Below are positions 45,061-57,134 of a DNA stretch of 64,000 nt, one piece after another (within the stretch, counting starts at the first letter, position 1; each line of letters starts with the position of its first letter). Both the position numbers and the translations under genes were made by a program. The notes beneath the pieces were generated by a model. The model was not told the origin of the DNA. It searched no databases and saw nothing but the letters and a program-made list of their open reading frames with translations. The DNA lies in assembly GCA_027475525.1 (NCBI GenBank), contig JAMWFC010000005.1:558001-622000 (forward strand), read 5' to 3'. The DNA comes from Macrolepiota albuminosa. Lineage: Eukaryota; Basidiomycota; Agaricomycetes; Agaricales; Agaricaceae.

Positions 45061-46890
45061 AAACTACGAGTTCACCTCCAACTTCCTGGTTATGCAACTT
45101 CACGGATCGACCCCAATGGTGCTGGGACTACCCTGGCTACACGACACAAACCCCAACATCGATTGGAGGATGCTCACCATGACCTTTCTGGGACCCAAAG
45201 ACCACCCCTCGACCGCCATGCACCTCCAGGCCCTAAGGAGCGACCCGATGCCTGACACCCCCAGGGTGGCAACCGCGCCCCCCACCCATATGCCACAAAT
45301 GCCCGTCCAAACCCGCAAGGCCCCTGATCGACCCCCAAACATTCCTCAGAACAGGTACAAAGGGCTGAACTACCTGGGCTGGTCTCAGACATGCGTCGAA
45401 CCCACTCCAGCCTGTGAATCTGCAACCCCGATCGACCCAAACGCACTTGACATTAGGATCATTGGAGCTGCTCCCTTCGCCCGCCTCATGAAGGACAGAA
45501 TCCCCACGTTTCAGCTACACACCTCGCCATCTCTCCCAGAAGAACACCTACAAGGGGATGCTATTCCTCCAGAGAAGAAAACTGAGGAGCAGATCCTCCA
45601 AGAAGTAGTTCCCCTGAAATATCACGAGTTTGCTGATGTATTCTCTGAAGGAGATGCTAAGGAGATTCCCCCTCACTGCCCCTATAACCATACAATCGAT
45701 CTCAAGAAAGGAACCACCCCCCCTTTCAGGAAGGTATACAACATGTCGGAAGTTGAAGTCCAGGCCCTCAAGGACTACCTCAATAAAATGCTTGGAAAGA
45801 GATTCATCTGACCCTCCACCTCCACCGCCGGAGCTCCGGTTCTATTCGCCAAGAAGAAGGACGGCTCGCTATAACTCTGCATCAACTACTGGGGACTCAA
45901 TAAGATCACCAAGAAGAACCGCTACCCGCTCCCGCTCATTGGCAATCTGGTCAATTGACTCCGCAGTGCCAAGGTTTATACAAAAATTGACCTCCGCTCC
46001 AGCTACAACAATGTCCGCATCGCCCTGGGACATGAGTGGAAAACCGCATTCTGCATGTGGTATGGTCTGTTTGAGTACCTTGGGATGCCTTTTGGAATGA
46101 CTAACTCCCCCGCCACGTTCCAATACTTCATGAACAACATTTTCCATGACATGAGCGACGTTTTTGTGATTGTCTACCTGAACAACATCCTCATCTACTC
46201 CAACTCGAAGGAGGACCACCAGAAGCATGTCTGGCAAGTTCTTGAATGCCTCCAGGAGCACAACCTCCACACCAAGCCCAAGAAGTGTTCATTCCACATG
46301 GAAGAGGTTGAGTATCTCGGCGTCATCGTATCCTCAAATGGTGTTTGCATGGATTTCCACAAGGTTGAGGCCATCGTTAACTGGCTGCAACCCTGGAATG
46401 TCAAGGAAGTACAATCCTTCTTGGGTTTCGCTAATTTCTACCAGAGGTTTATAGACAACTACTTCGGTATCACAAAATCCCTCAACTGGCTCACGTGCAA
46501 GGACGTTGCATGGAACTGGGACAGTAAGTGCCAGAGCGTCTTTAACCTGCTCAAGGAGGCTTTCACAGCCACCCCTGTACTCCGGCATTATGACTCCGCC
46601 CTCCTGATCATCCTAGAATGCAACGCCTTCAACTACACCATTGCCAGGATTCTCTCGCAGATGGGATCCAATGGTGGGGAGCCCTGGCCAGTTGCCTTCT
46701 ACACCCAGTCCATGATTGACACTGAGCTTAACTACAACATCTACAATAAGGAGCTCCTTGCCATTGTTGAGGCCTTCAAACAATGGCAAGCCTACCTTGA
46801 GGGAGCCCAGCACCGGATCCAGGTCTACTCAGATCACAACAACCTGCAGTACTTCACCACAACCAAGCAACTTAGCCGACGACAGGCCTG
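45047..46890 (+). pseudogene. D protease end, RT and RNase H
   Basis: The protease tail MVLGLPWLHDTNPNIDW is present; the DSG site is not visible. RT has VFSEGDAKEIPPHCPYNHTI, LFAKKKDGS, MPFGMTNSPATFQYFMNNIF and the catalytic box as YLNNILIYS, with both aspartates of YLDD replaced. RNase H has FYTQSMIDTELNYNIYNKEL and VYSDHNNLQYFTT. Stops at about 45811, 45871 and 45957 confirm decay. Confidence 0.8.
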
Positions 46891-47499
46891 ATGGTCTGAG
46901 ATCCTCTTGGAGTACAACTTCACAATCCAGTACTGCCCAGGATGACTTGGAGCTAAACCCAATGCCCTCACCCAACGACCAGATGTCTACCCCAAGAAGT
47001 CATTCAAGGCAGAGTGCAATGCATTCAATCATTGCATGGTGATCCCTCCAGAACATCTGAATGCCGTACTGATTTTAAACGATGAAGGGACCCTGAGCCA
47101 GATCTGCCGTGCTCCCGAGACAAGTACTTCACCAACCATGACCCCCGCAACCCCCCCAACAGAACTGACCAGGACCCCGCCTTCTCCTTGTCCCCCAATG
47201 AAAAGCTCCTCCTCCAGGATGGCCGCATCTACGTCCCAGATCACGCCCAACTTTGCTATGACGTTCTCCGCCAGCACCATGACCACAAGCTCTGGGGACA
47301 CCTTGGGATACATAAGACCCTCCAACTCGTCTCCCAGACTTACTTTTGGCCAGGGCTGAAGAAGGATGTGACCTGCTACATTCAATTGTGTGAATTCTGC
47401 CTCCAGGCCAAGGTCCCCCGGCACCGACCCTACGGACTCCTGAGACCTTTGCCAGTTGGACAACACCCCTGGTCTTCCATATCCCTGGATCACATCGTC
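46891..47499 (+). pseudogene. D integrase, N-terminal part
   Basis: RNase H tail, linker, then the H2C2 finger (WGHLGIHKT ... CEFCLQAK) and WSSISLDHIV, where E begins. The catalytic core is missing because of the E insertion. There are frame changes between 46960 and 47190. Confidence 0.75.
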
Positions 47500-47691
47500 T
47501 GAAACAAAGTCAAGTATTGCTTAGCCTTACAGTCACACCACGGAACCAGATCGATAGTCGATTCTAGTACTACGAGTTATGACAGTAAAATTGGCTGCCT
47601 TATGTAAGGCAGCCAGCTAGTATGTAAAGTAATAATAAATAATTAATATAATGGTCTATTAATTATTTGGCTATACTAAGGATATATTACA
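47500..47691 (-). repeat. 3' LTR of element E
   Basis: On the minus strand it reads TGTAATATATCC...TTTGTTTCA, 192 bp, preceded by a CAAAGGGGGGCA polypurine tract (47692-47703). The end resembles the G and F LTR ends (...GTTACA). It marks the point where E entered the D integrase. Confidence 0.7.
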
Positions 47692-49855
47692 TGCCCCCCT
47701 TTGAGACTGGTAATCAGTCTCGATGTATGGAGGGACAAGTTGTCCAGTTCAATAAGTAGTTCAATGTGGAGGAACTTCGGTCCTCCACAGCTCAAGAATG
47801 TCCAGGTTATCTGTCAAAAAATACAACGCCGATGTTAACCGACAGTATGAATTGAAAAAGAGATGAGCCACCTACAATAATTACGCAGACGGTGGACACG
47901 ACAACTCGCTGGCCATATCAATCCTCATCTCAGTGTCAACATTAACCAAGGATAATGAGGCAATGGGGCCCGACAATGTTGAGGCTGTAGGAGCCTGAAC
48001 TGACGTGACAGTATGCGAAGGAGAAGGGGGATATGGCCCGTGTTGAGAATGGCGTTGCCACAAATCTCAACAGTTGGGGTTCATCCCCACGGGATAGTAC
48101 AGTCCACTTTCAAGGTACTCATGACCTTGAGCAAACTCGCGGGCTAGCAAAGCGTGAAGATGAATCATATCGTCATCTGTGGGCAATTGCCAATTGTCCC
48201 ACCATGTGATGGCCGGAGGCTCTCCATAGATGTTCAGTCAACGATGGCGTTCATCGTCAACCTCACGGAACTGGTTGATGGATGCTGTGGCGGCAAGAAA
48301 CTGGTTTTCAAGGTAGACCATGCTGAAGGTATAGGCATGGTCTACCCACTCTACGGGTATGCGGTTGGCTATCATAGCATGAAGCACGTCAGCATCGGTG
48401 ATGTTGATGACATTAGCCACGTCGAAATGTGGGGGTCGGAACTGGACATCAGTCCAGCTCATTGGTACGAATGGGGTGCTAGGATTAGCGGCGTCGTAAT
48501 CAGCGACCGCCTCACAATACATTCCAGGACGTGCGAGAATCAAGGCCAACAGCCTTGCAAAGTGTTCCCGTGCTCTTCCCGAGGGAGACAGTCCGTGCGT
48601 AAGGACGTGTCCCAACAGAGTACGCCAGTGAATGTGATATGCTCGATCCACTGCAATGCTGTACACTGAATTCATCATTCCTGGTCGGCAGAAGTAGAGT
48701 ACATTTTGCGCCAGTTTGTCCAGATCGAAGGTGAAATGTACACCTTCAGAATCAAACCCGGTGAGCGTAAAAAATGGTCTCCCGGCTCGGTCCTTCCATC
48801 GCAGGTACCCGTCTGGAGTTGGCATGACCACGATGTTCATGTGATGGGAGGACAGATCCAGAGGGGGCGAAATGTGTTCGTACTCTGGTGTACACACCAG
48901 AGTCATCGTCCTATCCCTCATCGTAGTGTAATAATTAATACTGATGCGCTGAAACTCACGCAACAGATAGTAGGCTTCAGTGCGCAGTGACACTGACTTG
49001 AACTTGTTCTGCAAAAGCTCATGGAGCTTTTGCAACTGCTGGGGATTCATCAGGAATCCTCTCGGCACCACACGGTCCAGCTCCTTCGAGGTATGATGAT
49101 ACCTCTCTCCTTTCTCCTTCTCACATGTCTTTGTGGCTAAGGCTTCATTGCTCACAAATACCGTATTTGTGAGCCGGGAGTAATAAAAGTGGCGGTCAAG
49201 TGCCCTGCCGTAGAACCAATTTGACCGCTCCACTGACGTCCCACTGACGAACATGCCTAGGCCATCAGGAATACGGCCTGTGGCCTGCTCCTCCTGGTCT
49301 TTATCAACCTTCGCCTGCTGGGCAGACTCGTGCTTCCTCCGAGCCTCTCTCTTGCGTTTTTTGTCTAAACGCACTTGGCGTATAGCGGGAGTTTCTCCTT
49401 CTGAGGGGGTCTTGTCTGATGACTCCCTGTAATCACTCCCATCGCTCGGTTCATTCAGCCCAAGCACAGCTAACGTCAGGAGTCGCCCTTCTACTTCAGC
49501 ATCTGTTCTCGTGTCCTTTATGGGGACCGCAGACGCATACGCCCTCAGTGGTGCCTCAAACTGCACCACTGCTCCAAACCACATCACTACTCTGTCTGCT
49601 CCTTGTGGGACATCTGCTCCAAACTCCACTTCCAACAGGACCACCTCATCCTGCCGCTTTGTCCCTGACTGCTGGGAGGGCGCATGTGTTGACGAGGACA
49701 ATCCTCGTAAACTAGTGTCATCCTCCACAAGCTCGTCATGTAACTCGGCCAGAATCGGAGTGAGTTCTCCAGATTCCCGCACCCCAACCTCCGGTACTGC
49801 ATCACGCACTCTGAGGCGTTTTGCCTCAGGCTGCTCCTCCTCCGACAACGGACGC

Positions 49856-50009
49856 TGATAGGCTTCTACTCAGACTGAGCACATCAAGGGACATTATAGG
49901 CCAACCAACACTTGACGTACTGAGGACTCTAGTGATAGGCTTCTACTCAGACTGAGCACATCAAGGGACATTATAGGCCAACCAACACTTGACGTACTGA
50001 GGACTCTAG
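49856..50009. repeat. 77-bp direct duplication at the solo LTR start (assembly artefact)
   Basis: Copies 49856-49932 and 49933-50009. Confidence 0.95.
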
Positions 50010-50394
50010 CGACCAGTTGGAAATATAGAGCAGCCCTAGCTCTGGCAACCGACTACAGGATTTAGACATTTATCCTAACCACTAGCTACCAAGCCTTCAG
50101 CACACTCCATTCACCTATCCCAAGGACGAAGGAGGCTCATAACGTATAGCGCTAACACAATGGCGGGAGAGGACTCTAACTAAACCCCAATCACTTCCAG
50201 AAGGAGCCAGCAGCAGGCACTGCCATTTGATGAGGCACTTCAATCAGAAGTCTAAAAGGATCAATGACGGCGGCACTGGATATACTTAAATCTGACATCT
50301 GGACCTGTCAGGAACTGATACAATGTGTAGTGCTGACATTAGCGCTCACAGCGTCTGTTGAGGATTTTCTGACCATACCCCGGAATAGCCTGGC

Positions 50395-50548
50395 CAATTG
50401 GAGTTATAATAAAAGTGAGCAGACTCATGCAATTCTAAGCCAATATAGAGTCGCCGCTGGTCGCCGTGGGTCAATTGGAGTTATAATAAAAGTGAGCAGA
50501 CTCATGCAATTCTAAGCCAATATAGAGTCGCCGCTGGTCGCCGTGGGT
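50395..50548. repeat. 77-bp direct duplication in the solo LTR (assembly artefact)
   Basis: Copies 50395-50471 and 50472-50548. Confidence 0.95.
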
Positions 50549-51571
50549 CAGAACGCTGTTGGTCGCCGTCATCCATGTGCAAAAGGTCGCCATTGACAGG
50601 TCGCCGTTAGAGAAAACCACAAGGAGAGGCACTAGGAGGTAGCGCCACAGATGGACTTGTATTTTGGCAAACACGGTAGCGCATAGTATATAAAATCGCT
50701 ACTTTACATGTATATAACAACAAATCGTAACCTCTTGCACACGGACAGTTACACTTAGCATTCAAATCGCACTAGCTTCCTTTGACTTCGTCACTAAGTT
50801 GGGCGCTAGCCTTGTCTATCTCGTCTTCGTCGTTTACAGTGCCACCTACAGGCACAATATGCTGCGCTACTCGTCTTTTCTTCAATATCTTTGTCTAAAC
50901 TATGACGCTTACCGTCTGCCAGATAGCCCCCGAAGCGCTATAATCTAGTGCATCATTTTACCACCTCCACTTGAGCACACCGGGACCCTGTCAGGACTCC
51001 TCACAACTATGCACGCCAAGCACTGGAGACAGTGTTGTACTGCGTATACGTCCAGCGCACCCAACCACAGTAGGCGTCATCAACGCTTCTTCATGGCGTT
51101 CATGAATGTTTTAATAGTATTGTTGTTATGCTGCTGCAGCATAACAATCTCATCGAGCAGGCCGAGGTTGTCCAAATTGGGCTGGGTTCTGCCCAAACTA
51201 GGACACCACTGGATACGACGCCACAGTCGGCATCGTTACAGGCTGCTGAATGTTTTGCTGGGGGCAATCCCTCCCTCCTCCAGAACCCTGTGGGTTCTGA
51301 GGCTGCTGCTCACTGGTCGTACGCTGGTAAGGGTACGACATGGTACTATGAAAATATCAACGTGTCGGTGGGAAAAAACACACTAAATTCCCCATCAACA
51401 GGTTACATAACCTGATCCGACTGTCAACTCTGCATCACAATCCGCATTATCTCATCAGATGGATGAATCTCCATCTTATCTATCTGACACAACCGTGATC
51501 CGATCTGGATCAGATACTCAGTTGATCCGAGCTCTGACTGATCTGGCCTACATCTTATCACTGCCATCAAT

Positions 51572-53533
51572 CTAAGCATGTGAGCGCTTAGCAAGCTGAT
51601 TTGGGTGCTTCACACCCTGCAGTTCTAAGTATTGATCCAATGCTGCCAACTTAGCACATGTGTAATACGACTCCCATGTCGTATCACCCACACTCCATCA
51701 TACCTCGAATTTGAGGTGCATCCCTTCCTGCCACCGATGGCCCAGGATGTCCTCAACGAACCATTCCTGTTTGTCACTGGCACCAAAATCATATGGCTCG
51801 GGAGTCATCCGATTAGGGAACATAGCATCATTGTTTGCGTTATATCGCCTAAGTAACAATACATGAAACTTAGGCACAATCTGACATGCTTGCAGAGCTG
51901 CAGGCAGCTCCAGAACATAGTTCAATGTGCTTGGTTCCACAACCAAGACTCTGTATGGTCCAATGAATTTTGGACACAACTTTCTTGCCCTTCCTTTTGG
52001 AAGATTCAAGTTTTCTGTCGACAGATATACTAACATCCCAGGCATTAGTTCTGGTTCCTCACTCCGCCTATCATTTGCATGTCATGCCTGTATAACACGC
52101 GGCAATGATAGTGTCGTGTGCATTGGCTAGATTCTCCAATGCTTGCCATGCAAAGTCCTTCACCCCCTTGTAAACAACTCTGTCTGTCCTTAGTTCGTGC
52201 AGCATGGAGGGCATGTATCCTCCATTGAGCTCGAACGGCACATATTTCGTGGTTTCTGACACACTCACATTAATTGCAAACTTGGTTAGTGGTATCCTCT
52301 CTATCCAGTTGCGTTGGTCTGGTCAGACCACTGTACGAAAGATCTGGGCAATACTTCTATTTGCTTGCTCTGTCTGTCTATCTGTCTGCAGATGAAACGA
52401 TGTAGACATGAGCAATTTAGCTCCCAAGAGCTTGTGAAGTTCTCGCCACCAGTGAGACATAAACTTTGTGTCTCAATCACTCATGATTGAACTTGGAAGG
52501 CCATGTAGCCTTACAATCTCCTTCAAGTAGATCCAGGATAATGCGGACGCAGTAATGGTTGTGTGCACCGGTATCAAGTGCACCATACTGGTCATTTGGC
52601 AAATAACCACCAGGATAATGCGGACGCAGTAATGGTTGTGTGCACCGGTATCAAGTGCACCATACTGGTCATTTGGCAAATAACCACCCAAAGGTAGTTA
52701 TAACCTTTGGACTCGGGGAATGGACCAACAAAGTCCATTCCAATGGAGTCCCACAGCTTTGTCGAGATGGGGAGGGAATGCAACTTCCCTGCTGGCTTCC
52801 TATTGCTGGTCTTTGACCGCTGGCAGACCTCGCAGGTCTGGCAGAAATGCATCACTTCTTTCTGCATCTGAGGCCACCAGTACCATTGCCCCAGGTATTC
52901 CAGTATTTTGTTGATTACAAAATGACCAACAACCTCATGTGCTTGAGTGACAATCTGCGTGATCAATGTTTGGTCGCGTGGTAACACACACCACGTCATG
53001 CCCTCTAACATTCATTATCCAGACCAGTCCTTTCTCATCCATGCTGAAGCATGGGTGGGCGTCTGCATTCTGCCAGATTTCAGTGTAGAACACATCGTGG
53101 CTATAACCCCTCAGTATCTTCCATAGATACTCATCAGTTTGAGGAACAGGAGGGTTACGATACTCTCCTGTAGGCGATAACGCGTCAGCGAGCATAATGT
53201 CATGGCCATATGGTCCATGACTGCTCCCTGTCTTGCTTTGGCGTGGCATTGTCGCCTCCTTTGGCTGAGCCTGCTCTAGTTGCTCAGCTTCTATGTCTCG
53301 GCCCTCTTGCCGCTCTTGCAGTCGTCGACTGCATCGCAGTTCAGTCGCTTGCATAGCACAAAGCTCAACCACATGCTCCTTTACCTCTTTGTAGCGATGG
53401 TACGGAAGATCATCGCCCTGGGGATCAATACGAATATCTGCATCAACATAATCATGCGTATCATGGTTTTCACCAACTCTATCACTCTCAAAATACCTCG
53501 AGAGACAGTCCGCTACCTTGTTCAGTTCGCCTT
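51572..53533 (-). pseudogene. E RNase H tail and integrase-chromodomain
   Basis: It begins KGELNKVADCLSRYFES. The integrase has the H2C2 finger (AHEVVGHFV ... CEVCQRSK), IGMDFVGPFPESKGYNYLW, and a core where VSDRD of G reads SD stop D (TGA). The C-terminal part has LNLPKGRARKLCPKFIGPYR and a chromodomain ending at TAG 51572 (SVGDTTWES, then ALDQYLELQGVKHPNQL). It has several frame breaks, one due to the artefact at 52533-52686. Confidence 0.8.
52533..52686. repeat. 77-bp direct duplication in E integrase (assembly artefact)
   Basis: Copies 52533-52609 and 52610-52686. Confidence 0.95.
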
Positions 53534-53707
53534 TGTAACCTGAGTTACGAGTTAGAACTATCTTGTGTGTATCACACAAGTGCTAAATCAGACTGCAGTA
53601 TTGAATTTGACTAGTACTTGGAGTGAAAACAAGATGTTATCTTATGTAATACTCTATTAAACGATTATAGCGTCATTGACGCTTGCAACACGGATGACTC
53701 CATTACA
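53534..53707 (-). repeat. 3' LTR of F
   Basis: On the minus strand it reads TGTAATGGAG...CAGGTTACA, 174 bp, preceded by CATTGGGGGGTA. It enters E within codons of the RNase H tail (KGELNKV). Confidence 0.75.
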
Positions 53708-54070
53708 TACCCCCCAATGAGACCGAATACTTGGTCTTTAGAAAGGGAGGTAGAGCGAGATAAAGGATGCACAATAGTGCAAACAACAGATGAATAACAC
53801 GCATATGGCGTGGCTGCAAGGTGTTAGCATTCATGCGCAGTATAGATGTGTCTTCGGGACACAATAAGAAGCAGTCCTTATCAGACAAGGGCGCAGGTTG
53901 TGCCAGCAGTAGATAGAAAATGTTTATGTATAAACAAATCAAGAAAACAAAAAAGAGTGACCCTTCCTCTGGGTCCGCTGTATATACACGTGACTCTAAA
54001 GTGCGTATCAGCTGGAATGGTTCAAGTGGAATACTCGGAAGTACATACACAATAAAGTATTAACATGGGT

Positions 54071-56978
54071 CTAGGACCCGGATGACGATGCTCCCGCAAC
54101 CGTGCCCGTCTCAGTTACCATTGACTCCTCCTCCAGTGCGACGTTAATCGCAGGAGGGGGAGGCGCCGATTCCGTCCTTGGTGGGGTTATAGGCCCCTTG
54201 ACTGCAGGTGTGTCTACCACCATAGGCTCTATTAGTGCGACGTTAATCGCTAAAGCTGTGGTGGTGAGCGTACCCTGCTCTGCTGTGCGTGACAGGAGAT
54301 TGACCCGGCCTGGGTCCATGTCAGCTGTGGGCAGGTCATGCGCTGCCGTGCGTTTTAGGAGGCTGACCCAATTCGGGTCCATGCCAATCAAATAATAGAG
54401 GCCGTTGGCCTCAGGGTTTTCCGGGAGCTTGCTCTCCTCGTGATGCTTGAACATAAGACGATAGTGATTGTCTTCAGTCATCTCCCGCCATCCATTCCAT
54501 TGCGGGATTGTGGCAGGGGTGCCATACTTGGAGAGGCGCTCCATGCACTTGTCATCGACCTGTTTGAAGATGTCCATTGACATTGTGGGGGAATGGAACT
54601 GCTGTTCCGGGAAGACTACGCTGTACATGTACACGTGGTCCACCCATTCCAGCGGGATCCAGTTGTGTAGAAGGACACGTAACATGTTGTCATCAGAGAA
54701 GTTCCGTGCATGGTCGTCGGGCACGTGAACTTGGTGAATCTCAAGCTGCGGCCCACATTGGGGCTCAAATGGCTGCTCGGGGAACATGGTGTCATACGAG
54801 GCAATCACCTCTTGATAAAGCCCTGGACGGGCCACAACGAGGGTCATGCGCTGCACAATCACCGGCTTGGCTGCGCTGTTAGCGCACAGAGCTCGACATA
54901 AGGCGAACCCAAAGAGGGTCCGCCAGTGCATGCGATAGGCATAATCCATGGCGATACCTTGATAGGTATTTTCCAACCCAGGTCGGCCAAAGACCAGCGC
55001 GTACTGCGCCAGCTGGTCGAGGTTGAACGGTGTGGCTGGATCCTGAGCGTGCATTACACGCAACGCCGTGGTGCCATCATCTTTTGTGCGCAAGAAGCGC
55101 CCCGGAATGTGTCGTCGCTTGACAAGAGCGAGGTCTTCAGGGCCCTGCATCGGGTTGACGAGGTCCTTGTACCGAGGCTCCTTCATCAGGAGCTGCATGG
55201 TTCAATCATGCAGAGCCTCAACTGTCTGCTGTGCGAACATATGGAGCTCTGTGATCAACATGTATGCGACGATTCTGTCACGACGTGGGACGTGCACATT
55301 GATGTAGTACTTATAGAGCCGGTCCAGCTCTAGCAGAGTGCGGGGAAGGCCACGCGGGGCGTGCTTATACACAATCGTACCCAGAATGTGGGCACAATGG
55401 CCAGAAGAATACTCATATGACGCCACTCTATTGGTGTCAGCTCCCATCAGCACCGTATTTGTGGCATACAAATAATAAGTGCAATGGCTGAGTGCTCCTC
55501 TAAAGCACGAATTCATTCGCTCGATATCAAGTGGCCCCCACACCTTCACTCCCAAGCCATCAGAGATCCTCCCCAAGAATTCATCCTCGGCCCTATACTT
55601 CTGGGCCTTTAGCTCCTTGGCGCGAATCGCCTTCTTCTTTGCAATGCGCTTATTGCGCAATACTCGTTGGAATCAGTCCGCAGCCAATTCCCCCTCCTCC
55701 TCATCCTCCTCCAGTCGCTCTCGTCAGACAGGGATGGTACTGGTGCTTTGCCTTTTTCAGGCACGGTCTTCCCTCTCGAGGTCGCCACCAGACCATCATA
55801 CTGCTCCAGCGTGCGGGGGTCTGGGGTCAATATGACCACGGGGTAGTGTTCTGGTGGGGCCGGTACAAACACCGGCAGCATAAACAGCATCTGGACTTCT
55901 CCCGCTCATGTGGGAATGCCAGCAGGAAAGATTATAACCTCCAATTTAGAGGCATTGAGAGGCGGCTTGCAGCCGCAGCACTGACAAGACGGCCCCGACT
56001 TGGTTGGGGCGGACGATTTTAGTTGTGGCTGAGCCACTGGAGGAGCAGGCGCATTTTGCGCCAGAGTTCTCCCTCCAGGCTCAGCATGAGGAGTGACGGT
56101 AACAGGCGCTCTTGGCGCCACAGCAACGGTTTTGGGCCCCCTAGGTGGGGCCCGGGATGATGCGGATTCCCGCTGGCCCAGGGACAGACCTGCCAAGGGT
56201 TCACTGACTGCATTGAGCAACTCTCAGGAGGCCTGAGGGCCCGACTCAGGTAACCGTGATGACGAAGCCACAGGCTGAGCAGGAATTGCGCATCCAATGG
56301 CATCCTTGCCTGTGGAGGGTCAACCGGTTGACTGGGCTGATATTTAGCCCTCTTGACCTCGGCGGTCAGTTCCTCACCCATGGCGATTTTGCGCTTAGAC
56401 GCACGTTCGATCTGTTCCAGCGCTGCGACGCGCTGCCTCTTCATCAGCTCGATCTGGTCAAGCAATCCCTCCATCACCATCACGGCCAGACTGTCCTGCA
56501 GGAAGGACGCAGTTGCAGGGACTGGCTATCCTGCTGCTTCTAGTCTGCCCAACAGCACGTCTGACACTGGTAACCTCTGCGCTTGTGGCGCAGGCTCCTC
56601 ATACGGCTCTGCCACAGGCCAATGCGCCCATGGTACTGATGGCGGCCCCATCACCGCACCCGCATACGTCAGATTCAACGCAGCTGAGCATGACGACGGT
56701 TCCTGGTAGTAGCGCTCGTGGCGTGTGCTGTCCTCCGGATGCCCATAGCGCCCTTCGTCGTCGACCTCCATCTCTTGCGAGTGGAGGGGCGTCTGGTAAG
56801 GGAGCGGCTCGTCACGGCCTGGGTAGGCCATGCCCGCTGACTGAAACTGGCTTGCCGTCGGATATGGCAGCTGCCTCTGGTACTGAGTTGACATTTGTAT
56901 ATTCGGGGGTCTCCCCCCTCCACTAGAGCCTTGCCGGCTCTGATCACTCTTTTGCAGCCCCCAATAGGCCATTTTCAC
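54071..56978 (-). pseudogene. F ORF3
   Basis: It starts near 56972 (MAYWGLQKSDQSRQ) with a Gln/Pro/Tyr-rich leader, then a basic coiled-coil-like stretch (LLDQIELMKRQRVAALEQIE). The conserved half has GRISDGLGVKVW, ATNTVLMGADTN, APRGLPRTLLELDRLYKYY, LVFGRPGLENTYQGIAMDYA, HWRTLFGFALCRAL, VVARPGLYQEVIASYD, LRVLLHNWIPLEWVDHVYMY, PQWNGWREMTED and GLYYLIGMDPNW. A stop at 55199-55201 and several shifts upstream break it. The Pro/Ser/Val-rich tail ends at 54071. It is co-linear with the G and E ORF3. Confidence 0.7.
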
Positions 56979-57134
56979 TAGACACGTAGACTACGTGTAT
57001 TGGGACTGAGAAAAGAAAGAAAAAAAACAATCTCCCAACTCCGCTAGTGGTGTAAACAACCACAAATACATGCCACCTGGCCTCTCACTGGCAATCAAAG
57101 TGGACTTCGTCCCCATTCCACCACCACACGCACA

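Larger units (their letters stand above)
49856..51082 (+). mobile_element. Family-A solo LTR inserted in E ORF3
   Basis: It starts TGATAGGCTTCTAC and ends GGCGTCATCA. ACGC flanks both sides (49852-49855; 51083-51086). Without two 77-bp artefacts it is about 1.07 kb. There is no internal sequence, so it is a recombination remnant of an A element. Confidence 0.9.
47881..51341 (-). pseudogene. E ORF3, split by a solo LTR
   Basis: It starts at ATG 51341 with a Gln/Pro-rich leader (MSYPYQRTTSEQQPQNPQ). It runs to the LTR boundary at 51083 and resumes at 49855; removing the LTR and one ACGC keeps the frame (AMKKR joins PLSEEEQ). The conserved half has GRIPDGLGMF, TNTVFVSNEA, VPRGFLMNP, CRPGMMNSVYSIAVDRAYHI, HWRTLLGHVL, LILARPGMYCEAVADY and VEWVDHAYTFSMVYLE. 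TGA codons at 48235 and near 48070 sit where relatives lack stops. It is homologous to the G and F ORF3. The function is unknown. Confidence 0.7.
47500..53533 (-). mobile_element. Element E, 3' part (Ty3/gypsy chromovirus with ORF3)
   Basis: Minus-strand order: RNase H tail and integrase-chromodomain, ORF3 (split by a family-A solo LTR), polypurine tract, LTR. Its upstream half is cut off at 53533 by the LTR of F. It is related to G and F. Confidence 0.75.

Noticed and set aside
54071..55198. Host gene between E and F
   Set aside because: It is the C-terminal half of F ORF3, co-linear with the G and E ORF3 and directly upstream of the F polypurine tract.
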